A DNA stretch of 17,061 bases from CAZMBI01 sp964564675 (GCA_964564675.1 CAZMBI010000026.1:1-17061); one strand, 5' to 3'. Numbered from the stretch's first letter, positions 1-7,840 are shown. The notes: generated from the letters alone by a model not told the origin. Translations and numbers: made by a program.

Positions 1-55
1 ATGTGTTAGGCCTGCCGCCAGCGTTCGTTCTGAGCCAGGATCAAACTCTCAAGTT
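1..55 (-). rRNA. rrs: 16S ribosomal RNA, 5' end only (partial)
   Basis: Read on the minus strand, this stretch carries the universal bacterial 16S start (GAGTTTGATCCTGGCTCAG), followed by the AACGAACGCTGGCGGCAGGC and CCTAACACAT pattern typical of Alphaproteobacteria. The gene runs off the left edge of the window, so only about 55 bases are present. The exact mature 5' end (near 55) is inferred from alignment to the usual start of 16S rRNA. The promoter and leader lie to the right, at 56-463. Confidence 0.95.
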
Positions 56-69
56 AAGAGAATTGATCG

Positions 70-154
70 CGATGCGATGGCATCGCTAAATCTAGAATAC
101 AAGTATATCGAATACGGGGAATTCCCGTATCCTCATATTTTTTGCATCTAGATT
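70..154 (-). other. Structured 16S leader with nested inverted repeats
   Basis: Just upstream of 16S lie three inverted repeats. AATCTAGA (89-96) pairs with TCTAGATT (147-154) and encloses a hairpin ATACGGG (112-118) / CCCGTAT (124-130). A separate hairpin CGATGC (70-75) / GCATCG (80-85) lies next to the gene. Leader stems of this kind usually take part in rRNA folding, RNase III processing or antitermination. That role is inferred; the pairing partner downstream of 16S is outside the window. Confidence 0.5.
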
Positions 155-252
155 CTAATTCATGGACTCACACAAACCACATCCGATGCTGCTTGCCGGA
201 CAAGCCGGTCTTACGGTCAGCACCTGATGTGACTAGCGTTCAAAATTCATCA

Positions 253-268
253 TCCCGATTACTCGGGA
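253..268 (-). other. Hairpin in rrn leader
   Basis: TCCCGA (253-258) and TCGGGA (263-268) form a perfect 6-bp stem with a 4-base loop inside the rRNA leader. No T-run follows on the minus strand, so it is not a standard intrinsic terminator. It may be part of an antitermination or leader fold, which is inference only. Confidence 0.35.
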
Positions 269-331
269 CGACGGGTATTTTGCACGATGTCACAGATGAT
301 AGTTTGTGCGTTTTATTCGCACGCCACCATC

Positions 332-360
332 TGCGCATAGATACTTATTTACATTGTCAA
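332..360 (-). promoter_or_regulatory. Possible second rrn promoter (-35-like TTGACA)
   Basis: A perfect TTGACA on the minus strand (360-355) lies inside the leader. The best -10 at 15 bases spacing is TATGCG, a poor match. It could be a weak P2 promoter, since rRNA operons often have two. The main promoter at 435-463 is far better. Confidence 0.22.
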
Positions 361-434
361 TCGGCAGATTCGAATAATGAAAAGCAGGCTTATCCCGGAT
401 TCGAATCATTCCCCACCAGTCATTGGGGAGTTGC

Positions 435-463
435 GTTATATGCGCTCACGGCAGCACTGTCAA
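435..463 (-). promoter_or_regulatory. Main rRNA operon promoter (sigma-70 type)
   Basis: On the minus strand TTGACA (463-458) is followed after exactly 17 bases by TATAAC (440-435). A GC-leaning discriminator (GCAACTCCCC) comes next, and an AT-rich stretch reminiscent of an UP element (about 464-480) lies upstream. It points at the 16S gene, with a predicted start near 428 and a leader of about 370 bases. This is the best promoter match in the window. The discriminator would suit stringent control, which is inferred. Confidence 0.75.
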
Positions 464-496
464 CATAGAAAATGCATTTTTCGCGGCTTTTGTCCG

Positions 497-516
497 AGCG
501 CGCGCGGGCGCGGGCT
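497..516 (-). terminator. GC-rich hairpin after the toxin-antitoxin genes
   Basis: Reading on the minus strand, AGCCCGCG and CGCGCGCT can form a stem with one mismatch around a CCCG loop, nine bases past the end of the nucleotidyltransferase gene. No clean T-run follows, so termination is only a possibility. Confidence 0.25.
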
Positions 517-524
517 AACCGGGC

Positions 525-836
525 TCATGCGGCGGGCCGGCGATAAAACGAAATCCCCACACGCCGGATATGCTCGCGCAAATCTTCCTGCTGCAGCCAG
601 TGATAAATGGAAAGGTCAAACGTGTAGGGCAGCAGCAATGCATCAAGCGCTTCATCGAGCCGCTGGAGCGTCGACAGGTCAAGCCGATCGCCTTTCAAGG
701 TCAAATCGATATCGGAGCCTTCGCGCTGCGTGCCCATGGCGCGCGAGCCATACAATATCGCTTCCTCGACGGCATCGAAACGCGCCAGCACCTGCCGGAT
801 GCGGGTGACGGTCTCCTCACTCAGGCCGAAGCTCAT
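525..836 (-). CDS. MNT-type nucleotidyltransferase, probable antitoxin of a HepT/MntA module
   Basis: This 103-residue protein has the minimal nucleotidyltransferase fold. The GSx10DxD signature is at G30-S31 to D42/D44, and a third acidic residue, D74, sits in a YTFDLSI strand. In studied HepT/MntA systems this enzyme adds AMP to a tyrosine of the HepT toxin and so silences it; that role is inferred here from family and context. The ATG overlaps the stop of the upstream hepT-like gene in an ATGA (833-836), and no strong ribosome binding site of its own is seen, which suggests coupled translation. The length is normal for the family and the active-site residues look intact. Confidence 0.85.
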   Translation of the reverse strand: MSFGLSEETVTRIRQVLARFDAVEEAILYGSRAMGTQREGSDIDLTLKGDRLDLSTLQRLDEALDALLLPYTFDLSIYHWLQQEDLREHIRRVGISFYRRPAA

Positions 837-1234
837 GCCGCAAGCTCGCTTAGCTTACCCTCAAGGGCACAAAAAGCCGGGTAATAGTGCGAGACAATCT
901 GCTCGACGATGCGGTCTGCCACTTCCTGATTATAAGTATGCGAGCTGAGATTGCGGCTGGCGATCATATCCATCCAGATCTCGCCATGGCCGATCAAACC
1001 GGCTTTGAATGCGTCGCGAGTGGCATCTTTTGAGCCATACAACTCCACGGTGCCGCGGGATTTGAGAAAATCGCTCAGGGTTTTCCAGGCCAGCTCGTGC
1101 GTATATTCAAATGCCTGAATGAGCCCCTGTTTTTCCAGTTCATTGAGATGCTGATGCTGCACAAAGCGGCCCAGCTGCGCCAGCGCCCGGCGATAATTGC
1201 TAAAACGCTGCTGCCAGCGTATATCCTGGGTCAT
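833..1234 (-). CDS. HepT-like HEPN protein, probable toxin (nucleotidyltransferase substrate-binding family)
   Basis: This 133-residue all-helical protein matches the HI0074/HepT family. It carries the Rx4HxY motif R94-N-L-S-S-H99-T-Y101, the RNase motif of HEPN toxins, and Y101 lies where the partner enzyme AMPylates in studied systems. I chose the ATG at 1234, which gives the usual family length. An upstream in-frame extension would run through the clpX stop region and adds an unfamiliar basic leader. The gene begins 22 bases after the clpX stop on the same strand, so it may be read from the clpX transcript. Its partner follows with a 4-base overlap. Confidence 0.85.
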   Translation of the reverse strand: MTQDIRWQQRFSNYRRALAQLGRFVQHQHLNELEKQGLIQAFEYTHELAWKTLSDFLKSRGTVELYGSKDATRDAFKAGLIGHGEIWMDMIASRNLSSHTYNQEVADRIVEQIVSHYYPAFCALEGKLSELAA

Positions 1235-1256
1235 CGCGACATACCCGCATGATGTA

Positions 1257-2513
<1,257 letters not shown>

Positions 2514-2556
2514 ATAAACCTCAATGAACTGTTATCTGTTCCCATTTAACCATCCT

Positions 2557-2617
2557 TGTCAAGCAATGCGGGAGACGGAATCTTGCATTTTCGCTTACCT
2601 TACTCGAATGGATTATA
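2557..2617 (-). promoter_or_regulatory. Candidate clpX promoter elements
   Basis: Two partial signals precede clpX on the minus strand: a perfect TATAAT (2617-2612) without a good -35, and a perfect TTGACA (2562-2557) without a good -10 at normal spacing. One of them probably marks the clpX promoter, but I cannot choose. The rest of the 2514-2835 divergent region shows no gene. Confidence 0.3.
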
Positions 2618-2656
2618 CGGCTGTTGCTATTTTGCAGGCCCGCTTATGCGATCGGA

Positions 2657-2684
2657 TTGACCTAGCTTCACACTAAAATAAATA
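2657..2684 (+). promoter_or_regulatory. Candidate tig promoter
   Basis: TTGACC (2657-2662) is followed after 16 bases by TAAATA in an AT-rich stretch. It would start transcription near 2691, about 145 bases before the tig ATG. The -35 matches 5 of 6 bases; the -10 is weak. Confidence 0.35.
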
Positions 2685-2835
2685 GGTTAGCAAAGCCTTA
2701 ATGAAAAGGCCCGCACCGCAGCAAGACACCTGCGCCGCCAGCCCGCCCCGGCAAAAAAAGCCTGAACTATCCCTTGCGCTACTGCCCAAGCTATGCTTTG
2801 TAAGACGCAGAAAATATAAAAAATCAGGATATGCA

Positions 2836-4209
2836 ATGCAAGTGAACACGGTCAAAGCGGAAGGCTTGTCACACGCCTATCAGGTGACGATCGACGCTTC
2901 GGTGGTGGAAAAACAATTAACTGATGAGCTCCAGTCCATCAGTCAGAAAGCGAAGGTGCCGGGCTTCCGGCCGGGCAAAATCCCGATGAGCGTGCTCAAG
3001 CAGCGCTACGGCAAAGATGTAATGGACAATGTGCTGTGGGATACGATTAATCAATCGACCCGTGAATTGCTCAACAAAAAGCAGATTCGTCCCTCGATGA
3101 AGCCTGAAGTGAACATTATTGATTATCAAGAAGGAGGTGATTTGACCTTTGAACTCTCGCTGGAAGCGCTGCCTGACGTGCCCGAACTACCGTTAGACAG
3201 CATTACTATCTCGGAATATACCTTCGAGGTGCCGGAAAGTGAAATTGACCAAGCGCTTGAGCGTCTGGCCACCAGCCGCAGGGATTTACAGGAGGCGCCA
3301 GAAGGCACCGCCGCCAAAAGCGGCGACGTGGTCACCATCGATTTTGTCGGCAAGCTCGACGGCACGCCGTTTGAAGGCGGTAAAGGCGAAGGGTTCAACC
3401 TTGAGATTGGCTCCGGCCAATTCATACCCGGCTTTGAAGAGCAGCTGATCGGTGCCAAGGCAGGTGAGCACAAAACCATCGCGATCACCTTCCCCACCCC
3501 GTATCACAGCAAAGAGCTGGAAGGCAAAGAAGCCGAGTTCGCTGTCACGGTCAAAGCCGTACAGCACCCGCATACGCCGGAGATTAACGAAGAATTCGCG
3601 CAGGCTTTCAGTTTTGATTCACTCGAGGCGCTCAAAGAAGCCGTGCGGGCGCAGGTCACCGAGGATTATCAGAGTGTGGCACGCAGCAAAGCCAAAAAGG
3701 AGCTATTTGACTGGCTGGACGAAAATCTCAGATTTGAGGTGCCCGCCCAGATGGTGGCTTCGGAGTTTGAAACCATCTGGCAGCAGCTGCAGGAAGCCAA
3801 GGCCAAAGGCGATCCGTCCCTGGATAAGCCCGAAGAGCAGTTAAAAGAGGAATATCAGGCCGTTTCCGAACGCCGGGTGCGGCTGGGCATCCTGCTTGCC
3901 GAACTGGGCCGCAAGCACAATATTCAGGTCTCGCGGGATGAACTCACCCGTGCCGTGATGGAACAGGCCCGCAACTTCCCTGGTCAGGAACAAAAGATTT
4001 TTGAGTTTTATCAGAAGAATCCAGACCACGTGGAAGAGCTTAAAGGGCCGATCATCGAAGAAAAGGTGGTGGACCATGTTTTAGATAATGTGCAGCGCGC
4101 CGAAAAGAAAGTCAGCATCGAGGAGCTGTTGCAGGACGATCAGGAGGCGGCTGAAGCGGCGGACGCCGAAACCAAGCCGAAAAAAGTGGCGGCGAAAAAG
4201 AAAAAATAG
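2836..4209 (+). CDS. tig: Trigger factor, ribosome-bound chaperone and peptidyl-prolyl isomerase
   Basis: This 457-residue protein has the three-part trigger factor layout. An N-terminal ribosome-binding domain carries the signature VPGFRPGKIP (GFRPGK at 43-48). An FKBP-type isomerase domain spans roughly residues 158-245 (DFVGKLDGTPFEGG, then IPGFEEQLIGAKAGE). A long helical C-terminal chaperone domain ends in a lysine-rich tail. It binds near the ribosome exit tunnel and shields nascent chains. The ATG at 2836 is preferred: an AGGA site lies 6 bases upstream and the protein then begins MQVNTVKAEG as in the family. A longer in-frame extension from 2701 has no such support. clpP follows 87 bases later, the common tig-clpP order. 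Confidence 0.96.
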   Translation: MQVNTVKAEGLSHAYQVTIDASVVEKQLTDELQSISQKAKVPGFRPGKIPMSVLKQRYGKDVMDNVLWDTINQSTRELLNKKQIRPSMKPEVNIIDYQEGGDLTFELSLEALPDVPELPLDSITISEYTFEVPESEIDQALERLATSRRDLQEAPEGTAAKSGDVVTIDFVGKLDGTPFEGGKGEGFNLEIGSGQFIPGFEEQLIGAKAGEHKTIAITFPTPYHSKELEGKEAEFAVTVKAVQHPHTPEINEEFAQAFSFDSLEALKEAVRAQVTEDYQSVARSKAKKELFDWLDENLRFEVPAQMVASEFETIWQQLQEAKAKGDPSLDKPEEQLKEEYQAVSERRVRLGILLAELGRKHNIQVSRDELTRAVMEQARNFPGQEQKIFEFYQKNPDHVEELKGPIIEEKVVDHVLDNVQRAEKKVSIEELLQDDQEAAEAADAETKPKKVAAKKKK

Positions 4210-4210
4210 G

Positions 4211-4276
4211 GTGCGGCATACGGCAATCGGGATTCAGCTTGTCTACTGCCTGAATCCTGACACCCGAATCCCGCAC
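4211..4276 (+). promoter_or_regulatory. tig-clpP intergenic region with alternative hairpins
   Basis: GGATTCAG (4230-4237) pairs with CTGAATCC (4250-4257). The overlapping CGGGATTC (4228-4235) can instead pair with GAATCCCG (4266-4273). An outer stem GTGCGG (4211-4216) / CCGCAC (4271-4276) is also possible. The two inner pairings exclude each other, a layout seen in attenuators. No T-run follows, so a regulatory or RNA-processing role is inferred, not shown. Confidence 0.4.
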
Positions 4277-4296
4277 TCTAAAACGCAGGAGAAACT

Positions 4297-4974
4297 ATGA
4301 CGGACATTCGCAACGAAAACCAGATGATTGAATCCTACGCCCATCTCGTACCCATGGTGGTCGAGCAGACCAACCGCGGCGAGCGCTCTTACGACATTTA
4401 TTCGCGCCTGCTTAAGGAACGTATCGTGTTTGTCACCGGCCCGGTGGAAGACCAGATGGCGGCACTGGTGGTGGCGCAATTGCTGTATATGGAATCGGAG
4501 AACCCGGAAAAGGATATTTTCATGTATATCAACTCGCCGGGCGGGATTGTCACCTCTGGCATGTCGATGTATGACACGATGCAGTATATCACGCCGGACG
4601 TGAATACCCTTTGTATCGGCCAGGCCTCCTCCATGGGCTCGCTGCTGCTGACTTCCGGGGCTGAGGGCAAGCGCTTTGCCACGCCCAATGCACGGATTAT
4701 GGTTCACCAGCCATCCGGCGGCTTCCAGGGCCAGGCCAGCGATATCGAAATCCACGCCCGTGAGATTCTGGAACTGCGCAAGCGCCTGAATCAGCTTTAT
4801 GTGAAGCATACCGGCCAGAAACTGGCGACGATCGAAAAAGCCATGGAGCGCGATAATTTCATGCCGCCGGAAGAGGCTAAAAAATTCGGGCTGATCGATG
4901 ATATCATCACTTCGCGCGCCGAAGCTGCCAAAGGCGATAAAACCGATAAAACCGATAAAACCGATAAAAAATAA
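4297..4974 (+). CDS. clpP: ATP-dependent Clp protease proteolytic subunit ClpP
   Basis: This 225-residue serine peptidase has the complete triad: S112 in GQASSMGS, H137 in RIMVHQPSGG and D186 in MERDNF. The spacing (25 and 49 residues) equals that of E. coli ClpP. It forms the two-ring chamber that degrades proteins unfolded by ClpX. A good AGGAG site lies before ATG at 4297. The first ~15 residues may be a short propeptide, as in other proteobacteria. The C-terminus is unusual: three DKT repeats and a final DKK (residues 214-225), encoded by a 9-base tandem repeat. The gene follows tig on the same strand. Confidence 0.97.
   Translation: MTDIRNENQMIESYAHLVPMVVEQTNRGERSYDIYSRLLKERIVFVTGPVEDQMAALVVAQLLYMESENPEKDIFMYINSPGGIVTSGMSMYDTMQYITPDVNTLCIGQASSMGSLLLTSGAEGKRFATPNARIMVHQPSGGFQGQASDIEIHAREILELRKRLNQLYVKHTGQKLATIEKAMERDNFMPPEEAKKFGLIDDIITSRAEAAKGDKTDKTDKTDKK
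4936..4971 (+). repeat. 9-bp tandem repeat in the clpP 3' end
   Basis: Four units of GATAAAACC (the last reads GATAAAAAA) lie directly before the clpP stop and encode DKT-DKT-DKT-DKK. Because each unit is 9 bases, changes in copy number would keep the reading frame. Confidence 0.85.
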
Positions 4975-5072
4975 CGGCGCGGCCTTACTCAACTGTCACA
5001 CTCAAACCGTTGTTTTTACAGGCACTTGCCGGCATTGTGGTGGTTGGTTAATAATTTCTCGAAACACACACA

Positions 5073-5592
5073 ATGGCCGACGACCTGTCGCGCAGCAGTG
5101 CTTAGGATATTGCCTATACCATCAATCACGCGCTGGCCTGTACCTTCTTGGACTGGATCGGCGTGCCGGTCATGGTCGAAATTCAAAAGGCGCTTGGGGT
5201 CAAAAAACCCGCCACCGTCGGCTGCAGTAATCCGTTTCACGATCATAGCCATGACCATAGCCATGCGCATGACGCGCATCACGTCCACCATGACCACGGC
5301 CATCATCACAGGCATGACCACCATCATCATGTCCCCGCCAGCGCCACCGACTGGCAGCACCGCAAAACCCTGGGGCGGCGCCAGTTTTTCCATCGCCATG
5401 GTGCTTGGAACCCGAGCCCTGTTCCCGGAAACCGCCCGCAACTGGACCGACTGATCGGAGAAACGCCTGGTCACGCCGCTGACCAAAGTCATCGGCGGCA
5501 GCATCGGGATTGACGCTGAGACGGTGGAACGCGCAGCAGCCGAGAAACGCAAATATCACGACGGGCTGCACCCGGCATCCCTCGCCAGATGA
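5073..5592 (+). pseudogene. Broken gene for a His-rich protein of unknown function
   Basis: Starting from ATG 5073, the frame reads MADDLSRSSA, then a TAG stop (5103-5105), then continues sensibly (DIAYTINHALACTFLDW, IGVPVMVEIQKALGVKK) into a His/Asp-rich stretch at about 5238-5330. After that the coherent frame seems to shift by one (a FSIAMVLGTRALFPETARNW segment), meets a TGA at 5452-5454, and goes on in the same frame with VTPLTKVIGGSIGIDAETVE to a final TGA at 5592. One internal stop in each frame plus a shift argue for decay of one former gene. The His-rich part suggests metal binding. I do not recognise the family with certainty. Confidence 0.55.
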
Positions 5593-5622
5593 TAATGGGG
5601 CGTCAGGGCGTCGGTGAGGCGT

Positions 5623-7080
5623 TCAGCCGTTCAGTTTCGCCTGCAACAGCTCATTGACCGCCGCCGGATTAGCCTTGCCTTGCATGGCTTTCATCACCTG
5701 CCCGACAAAAAAGCCGAACAATTTGTCTTTGCCGGCTTTATATTCCGCCACCTTATCCGGATTGGCGGCCAGCACCTCATCAATCACGGTTTCAATCGCG
5801 CCGGTGTCGGTGACCTGTTTCAGCCCCTCACGCTCGACAATGGCGGCAGCCTCCTCCCCCGTTTCCATCATCTTATCGAGCACCTCCTTGGCGATCTTGC
5901 CGGAGATAGTGTTATCAGCGATCAGCCGGATCAGGCCGTTTAGCGCCTGCGCGCTTACCGGTGATTGTTCAATGCCCACACCGAGCTTATTGAGCCGGCC
6001 GAACAACTCCGCCGTCAGCCAGTTGGATGCGAGTTTCGGGTCCACACCGCTTGCCAGTTCTTCGAAAAACGCCGCGGCGGTCTTATCGGCCGAGATCACG
6101 CTCGCATCATAAGCGGAAAGCCCCATTTGCTCCATATAGCGCTGTTTCTTGGCATCGGGCAGCTCGGGCAGGCCGTCGCGGATCGCGTCCACCCAGTCCT
6201 GATCGAGCACCAGCGGCAGCAGATCGGGATCGGGGAAATAGCGGTAATCATGTGCGTCTTCTTTGGTGCGCATGGTGCGCGTCTCGCCTTTGGCGCTGTC
6301 ATACAGCCGCGTTTCCTGCTCGATAGTGCCGCCCGATTCCAGAATCGCTACCTGGCGCTGCGCCTCATACTCAATCGCCTGCGCCACAAAGCGCACCGAG
6401 TTGACATTTTTGATCTCGCAGCGCGTGCCGAAATGGTGCTCGCCCACGCGGCGCACCGAGACATTGGCGTCGCAGCGCAGCGACCCTTTTTCCATATCGC
6501 CGTCGCAGGTGCCTAGATAGCGCACGATGCTGCGCAGTTTTTTAAGATAAAGGCTCGCTTCTTCCGGCGTACGTAAATCAGGCTCGGAGACGATTTCCAT
6601 CAGCGCAATGCCCGAGCGGTTCAGATCGATAAAGCTGTGTTTGGGCGCGTGCTCGTGCAGCGATTTGCCGGCATCCTGTTCCAGATGCAACCGAGTAATG
6701 CCGATGGGCCGCGTCGAGCCGTCGGGCATATCAAGCACCAGCTCGCCCTTGCCGACAATCGGATCGAGATATTGCGAAATCTGATAGCCCTGCGGGAGGT
6801 CGGCATAAAAATAGTTCTTGCGATCAAACACCGAGGTCAGGTTGATCTCGGCTTTGAGCCCGAGCCCGGTGCGCACCGCCTGCTCGACACAGAAACGGTT
6901 GATCACCGGCAGCATGCCCGGCATCCCGGCATCGATGAAAGACACATTGCAGTTCGGCTCAGCGCCATAGAGAGTCGGTGCGCCGGAAAACAGCTTGGCG
7001 TTGCTCGTTATTTGGGCGTGCACCTCAAGCCCGATCACCAGCTCCCACTCGCCGGTATTGCCTTTGATGGTGTATGTCAT
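5623..7080 (-). CDS. gatB: Asp-tRNA(Asn)/Glu-tRNA(Gln) amidotransferase subunit B
   Basis: This 485-residue GatB is of normal length. It begins with the ELVIGLEVHAQ strand near residue 13 and has the AGMPGMLPVINR segment (51-62) and the conserved FDRKNYFYADLPQGYQISQ block (85-103). The C-terminal helical/YqeY-like domain that contacts tRNA ends with the NELLQAKLNG tail. GatB phosphorylates misacylated Glu-tRNA(Gln) or Asp-tRNA(Asn), and GatA supplies ammonia. An AGGA site precedes the ATG at 7080. In a typical operon gatB directly follows gatA; here about 750 bases with two extra genes and repeats lie between them. Confidence 0.97.
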   Translation of the reverse strand: MTYTIKGNTGEWELVIGLEVHAQITSNAKLFSGAPTLYGAEPNCNVSFIDAGMPGMLPVINRFCVEQAVRTGLGLKAEINLTSVFDRKNYFYADLPQGYQISQYLDPIVGKGELVLDMPDGSTRPIGITRLHLEQDAGKSLHEHAPKHSFIDLNRSGIALMEIVSEPDLRTPEEASLYLKKLRSIVRYLGTCDGDMEKGSLRCDANVSVRRVGEHHFGTRCEIKNVNSVRFVAQAIEYEAQRQVAILESGGTIEQETRLYDSAKGETRTMRTKEDAHDYRYFPDPDLLPLVLDQDWVDAIRDGLPELPDAKKQRYMEQMGLSAYDASVISADKTAAAFFEELASGVDPKLASNWLTAELFGRLNKLGVGIEQSPVSAQALNGLIRLIADNTISGKIAKEVLDKMMETGEEAAAIVEREGLKQVTDTGAIETVIDEVLAANPDKVAEYKAGKDKLFGFFVGQVMKAMQGKANPAAVNELLQAKLNG

Positions 7081-7108
7081 CTTTCATCCTTTCACCCCCT
7101 CCCCATCT

Positions 7109-7228
7109 CTCCCCCTAAAGGGGGAGGGAGTCACCTGGCCGCGCCGCTAGCGCATCCCCTCCCCCTTTAGGGGGAGGGAGTCACCTGGCCGCGCCGCTAG
7201 CGCATCCCCTCCCCCTTTAGGGGGAGGG
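7109..7228. repeat. GC-rich palindromic repeats with a 50-bp tandem duplication
   Basis: A 50-base unit at 7131-7180 is repeated at 7181-7230 with 48 of 50 bases identical. Each unit contains the palindrome CCCTCCCCC-TTTA-GGGGGAGGG (7157-7178 and 7207-7228). A related but altered hairpin, CTCCCCC-TAAA-GGGGGAG, lies at 7109-7126, closer to gatB. The strong hairpins lie between the DUF559 gene end and gatB and would be transcribed in the gat mRNA. Confidence 0.9.
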
Positions 7229-7712
7229 CTAGGGAGGGGGTGCTTAAATGGTTCATAATTATTTCAAGCACCGCTTCCTGATTTTCCAGCATCTCATTAT
7301 TCCAAAACCGCAAAACGGTAAAGCCCTGCGCTTTCAGAAATGCTTCACGCGCTGTCTCATACCCGGTTTGTTTATTGTGCTGGCCACCATCGAGTTCGAT
7401 GATCAATGCTTGTTTCAGGCAAACAAAGTCAACGATATAAGAACCGATGGGATGCTGACGACGAAACTTAAATGCGGAAAACCGTTTGGCCCGCAGATGA
7501 TGCCACAAGCTTTTTTCCGCGTCCGTCATATCCCGGCGCAGCGTTTTCGCATTCTGTTTAATCTTGGGGTTTGCAAAGCGATTGACGCCTCCCCGTTCGG
7601 AAAGCCCCCCTGCCTGCCCCTCCCCCTGAAGGGAGAGGGAAGCATCAGACGGCTGCGCTTGTAAATTCGCTCTCGCTTCAGGCAGAGGGGGCTTTCTTGA
7701 GTACCGAATCAT
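7197..7712 (-). CDS. DUF559 domain protein, endonuclease-like (Vsr/PD-(D/E)XK-type fold)
   Basis: This 171-residue protein has the DUF559 domain at about residues 49-156: NAKTLRRDMTDAEKSLWHHL, then FRRQHPIGSYIVDF (D95), ALIIELDGGQH (E107, D108) and TVLRFWNNE (R135). The acidic residues match the usual active-site layout of this fold, so nuclease activity is plausible but unproven. I start at ATG 7712 because it overlaps the stop of the small upstream gene in an ATGA (7709-7712). The start at 7778 lies inside that gene. Residues 6-42 are encoded by a palindromic repeat (7601-7695) and the last ~11 residues by the 3' repeat cluster, so the repeats have been absorbed into the coding sequence. 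Confidence 0.75.
   Translation of the reverse strand: MIRYSRKPPLPEARANLQAQPSDASLSLQGEGQAGGLSERGGVNRFANPKIKQNAKTLRRDMTDAEKSLWHHLRAKRFSAFKFRRQHPIGSYIVDFVCLKQALIIELDGGQHNKQTGYETAREAFLKAQGFTVLRFWNNEMLENQEAVLEIIMNHLSTPSLALPLKGEGMR
7601..7695. repeat. Palindromic repeat element with imperfect inverted ends
   Basis: AAAGCCCCCCTGCCTG (7601-7616) and CAGGCAGAGGGGGCTTT (7679-7695) form an almost perfect inverted repeat with one extra base. Between them lies a hairpin CCCTCCCCC-TGAA-GGGAGAGGG (7618-7639) with one mismatch, related to the CCCTCCCCC palindromes at 7157-7228. The element is about 95 bases and lies inside the reading frame of the DUF559 gene. It resembles a small non-autonomous or REP-like element. 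Confidence 0.65.
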
Positions 7713-7840
7713 ATAAACAAAGAAACAACCGTTGCTACACTTCCCACGAGAGCCACAATGAACGTGGTTATTATCCATCGCTGTTGAAGATCAAAATTTC
7801 TGCTTTCTTCCTGCCGCTGTTCTTGCTCATCCGTTAACAT
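7709..7840 (-). CDS. 43-residue single-pass membrane protein of unknown function
   Basis: On the minus strand, ATG at 7840 opens a 43-codon frame ending in TGA at 7709. Residues 1-21 are polar and charged (MLTDEQEQRQEESRNFDLQQ, then R) and residues 22-43 are a clear transmembrane helix (WIITTFIVALVGSVATVV, then SLFI). A GAGG site lies 6 bases before the ATG. The gene overlaps the last 14 bases of gatA, and its stop overlaps the DUF559 start in an ATGA, so gatA, this gene and the nuclease-like gene are probably coupled in translation. The product is predicted to be N-in, with its charged part in the cytoplasm. I do not recognise a family. It could also be the truncated front of a longer protein cut by the repeat at 7601-7695. 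Confidence 0.6.
   Translation of the reverse strand: MLTDEQEQRQEESRNFDLQQRWIITTFIVALVGSVATVVSLFI

Noticed and set aside
2657..2684. Heat-shock promoter for tig or clpX in the divergent region
   Set aside because: I looked for CTTGAAA and CCCCAT-like boxes on both strands and found no pair at usable spacing.
4243..4992. Open frame of 249 codons opposite clpP, with an IGF repeat near its start
   Set aside because: The repeat is only the antisense reading of the DKT-coding tandem repeat. The rest is antisense to clpP.
7197..7778. Longer version of the DUF559 gene starting at 7778
   Set aside because: This start lies inside the small membrane protein gene and lacks a ribosome site. The ATGA-coupled start at 7712 explains the sequence better.
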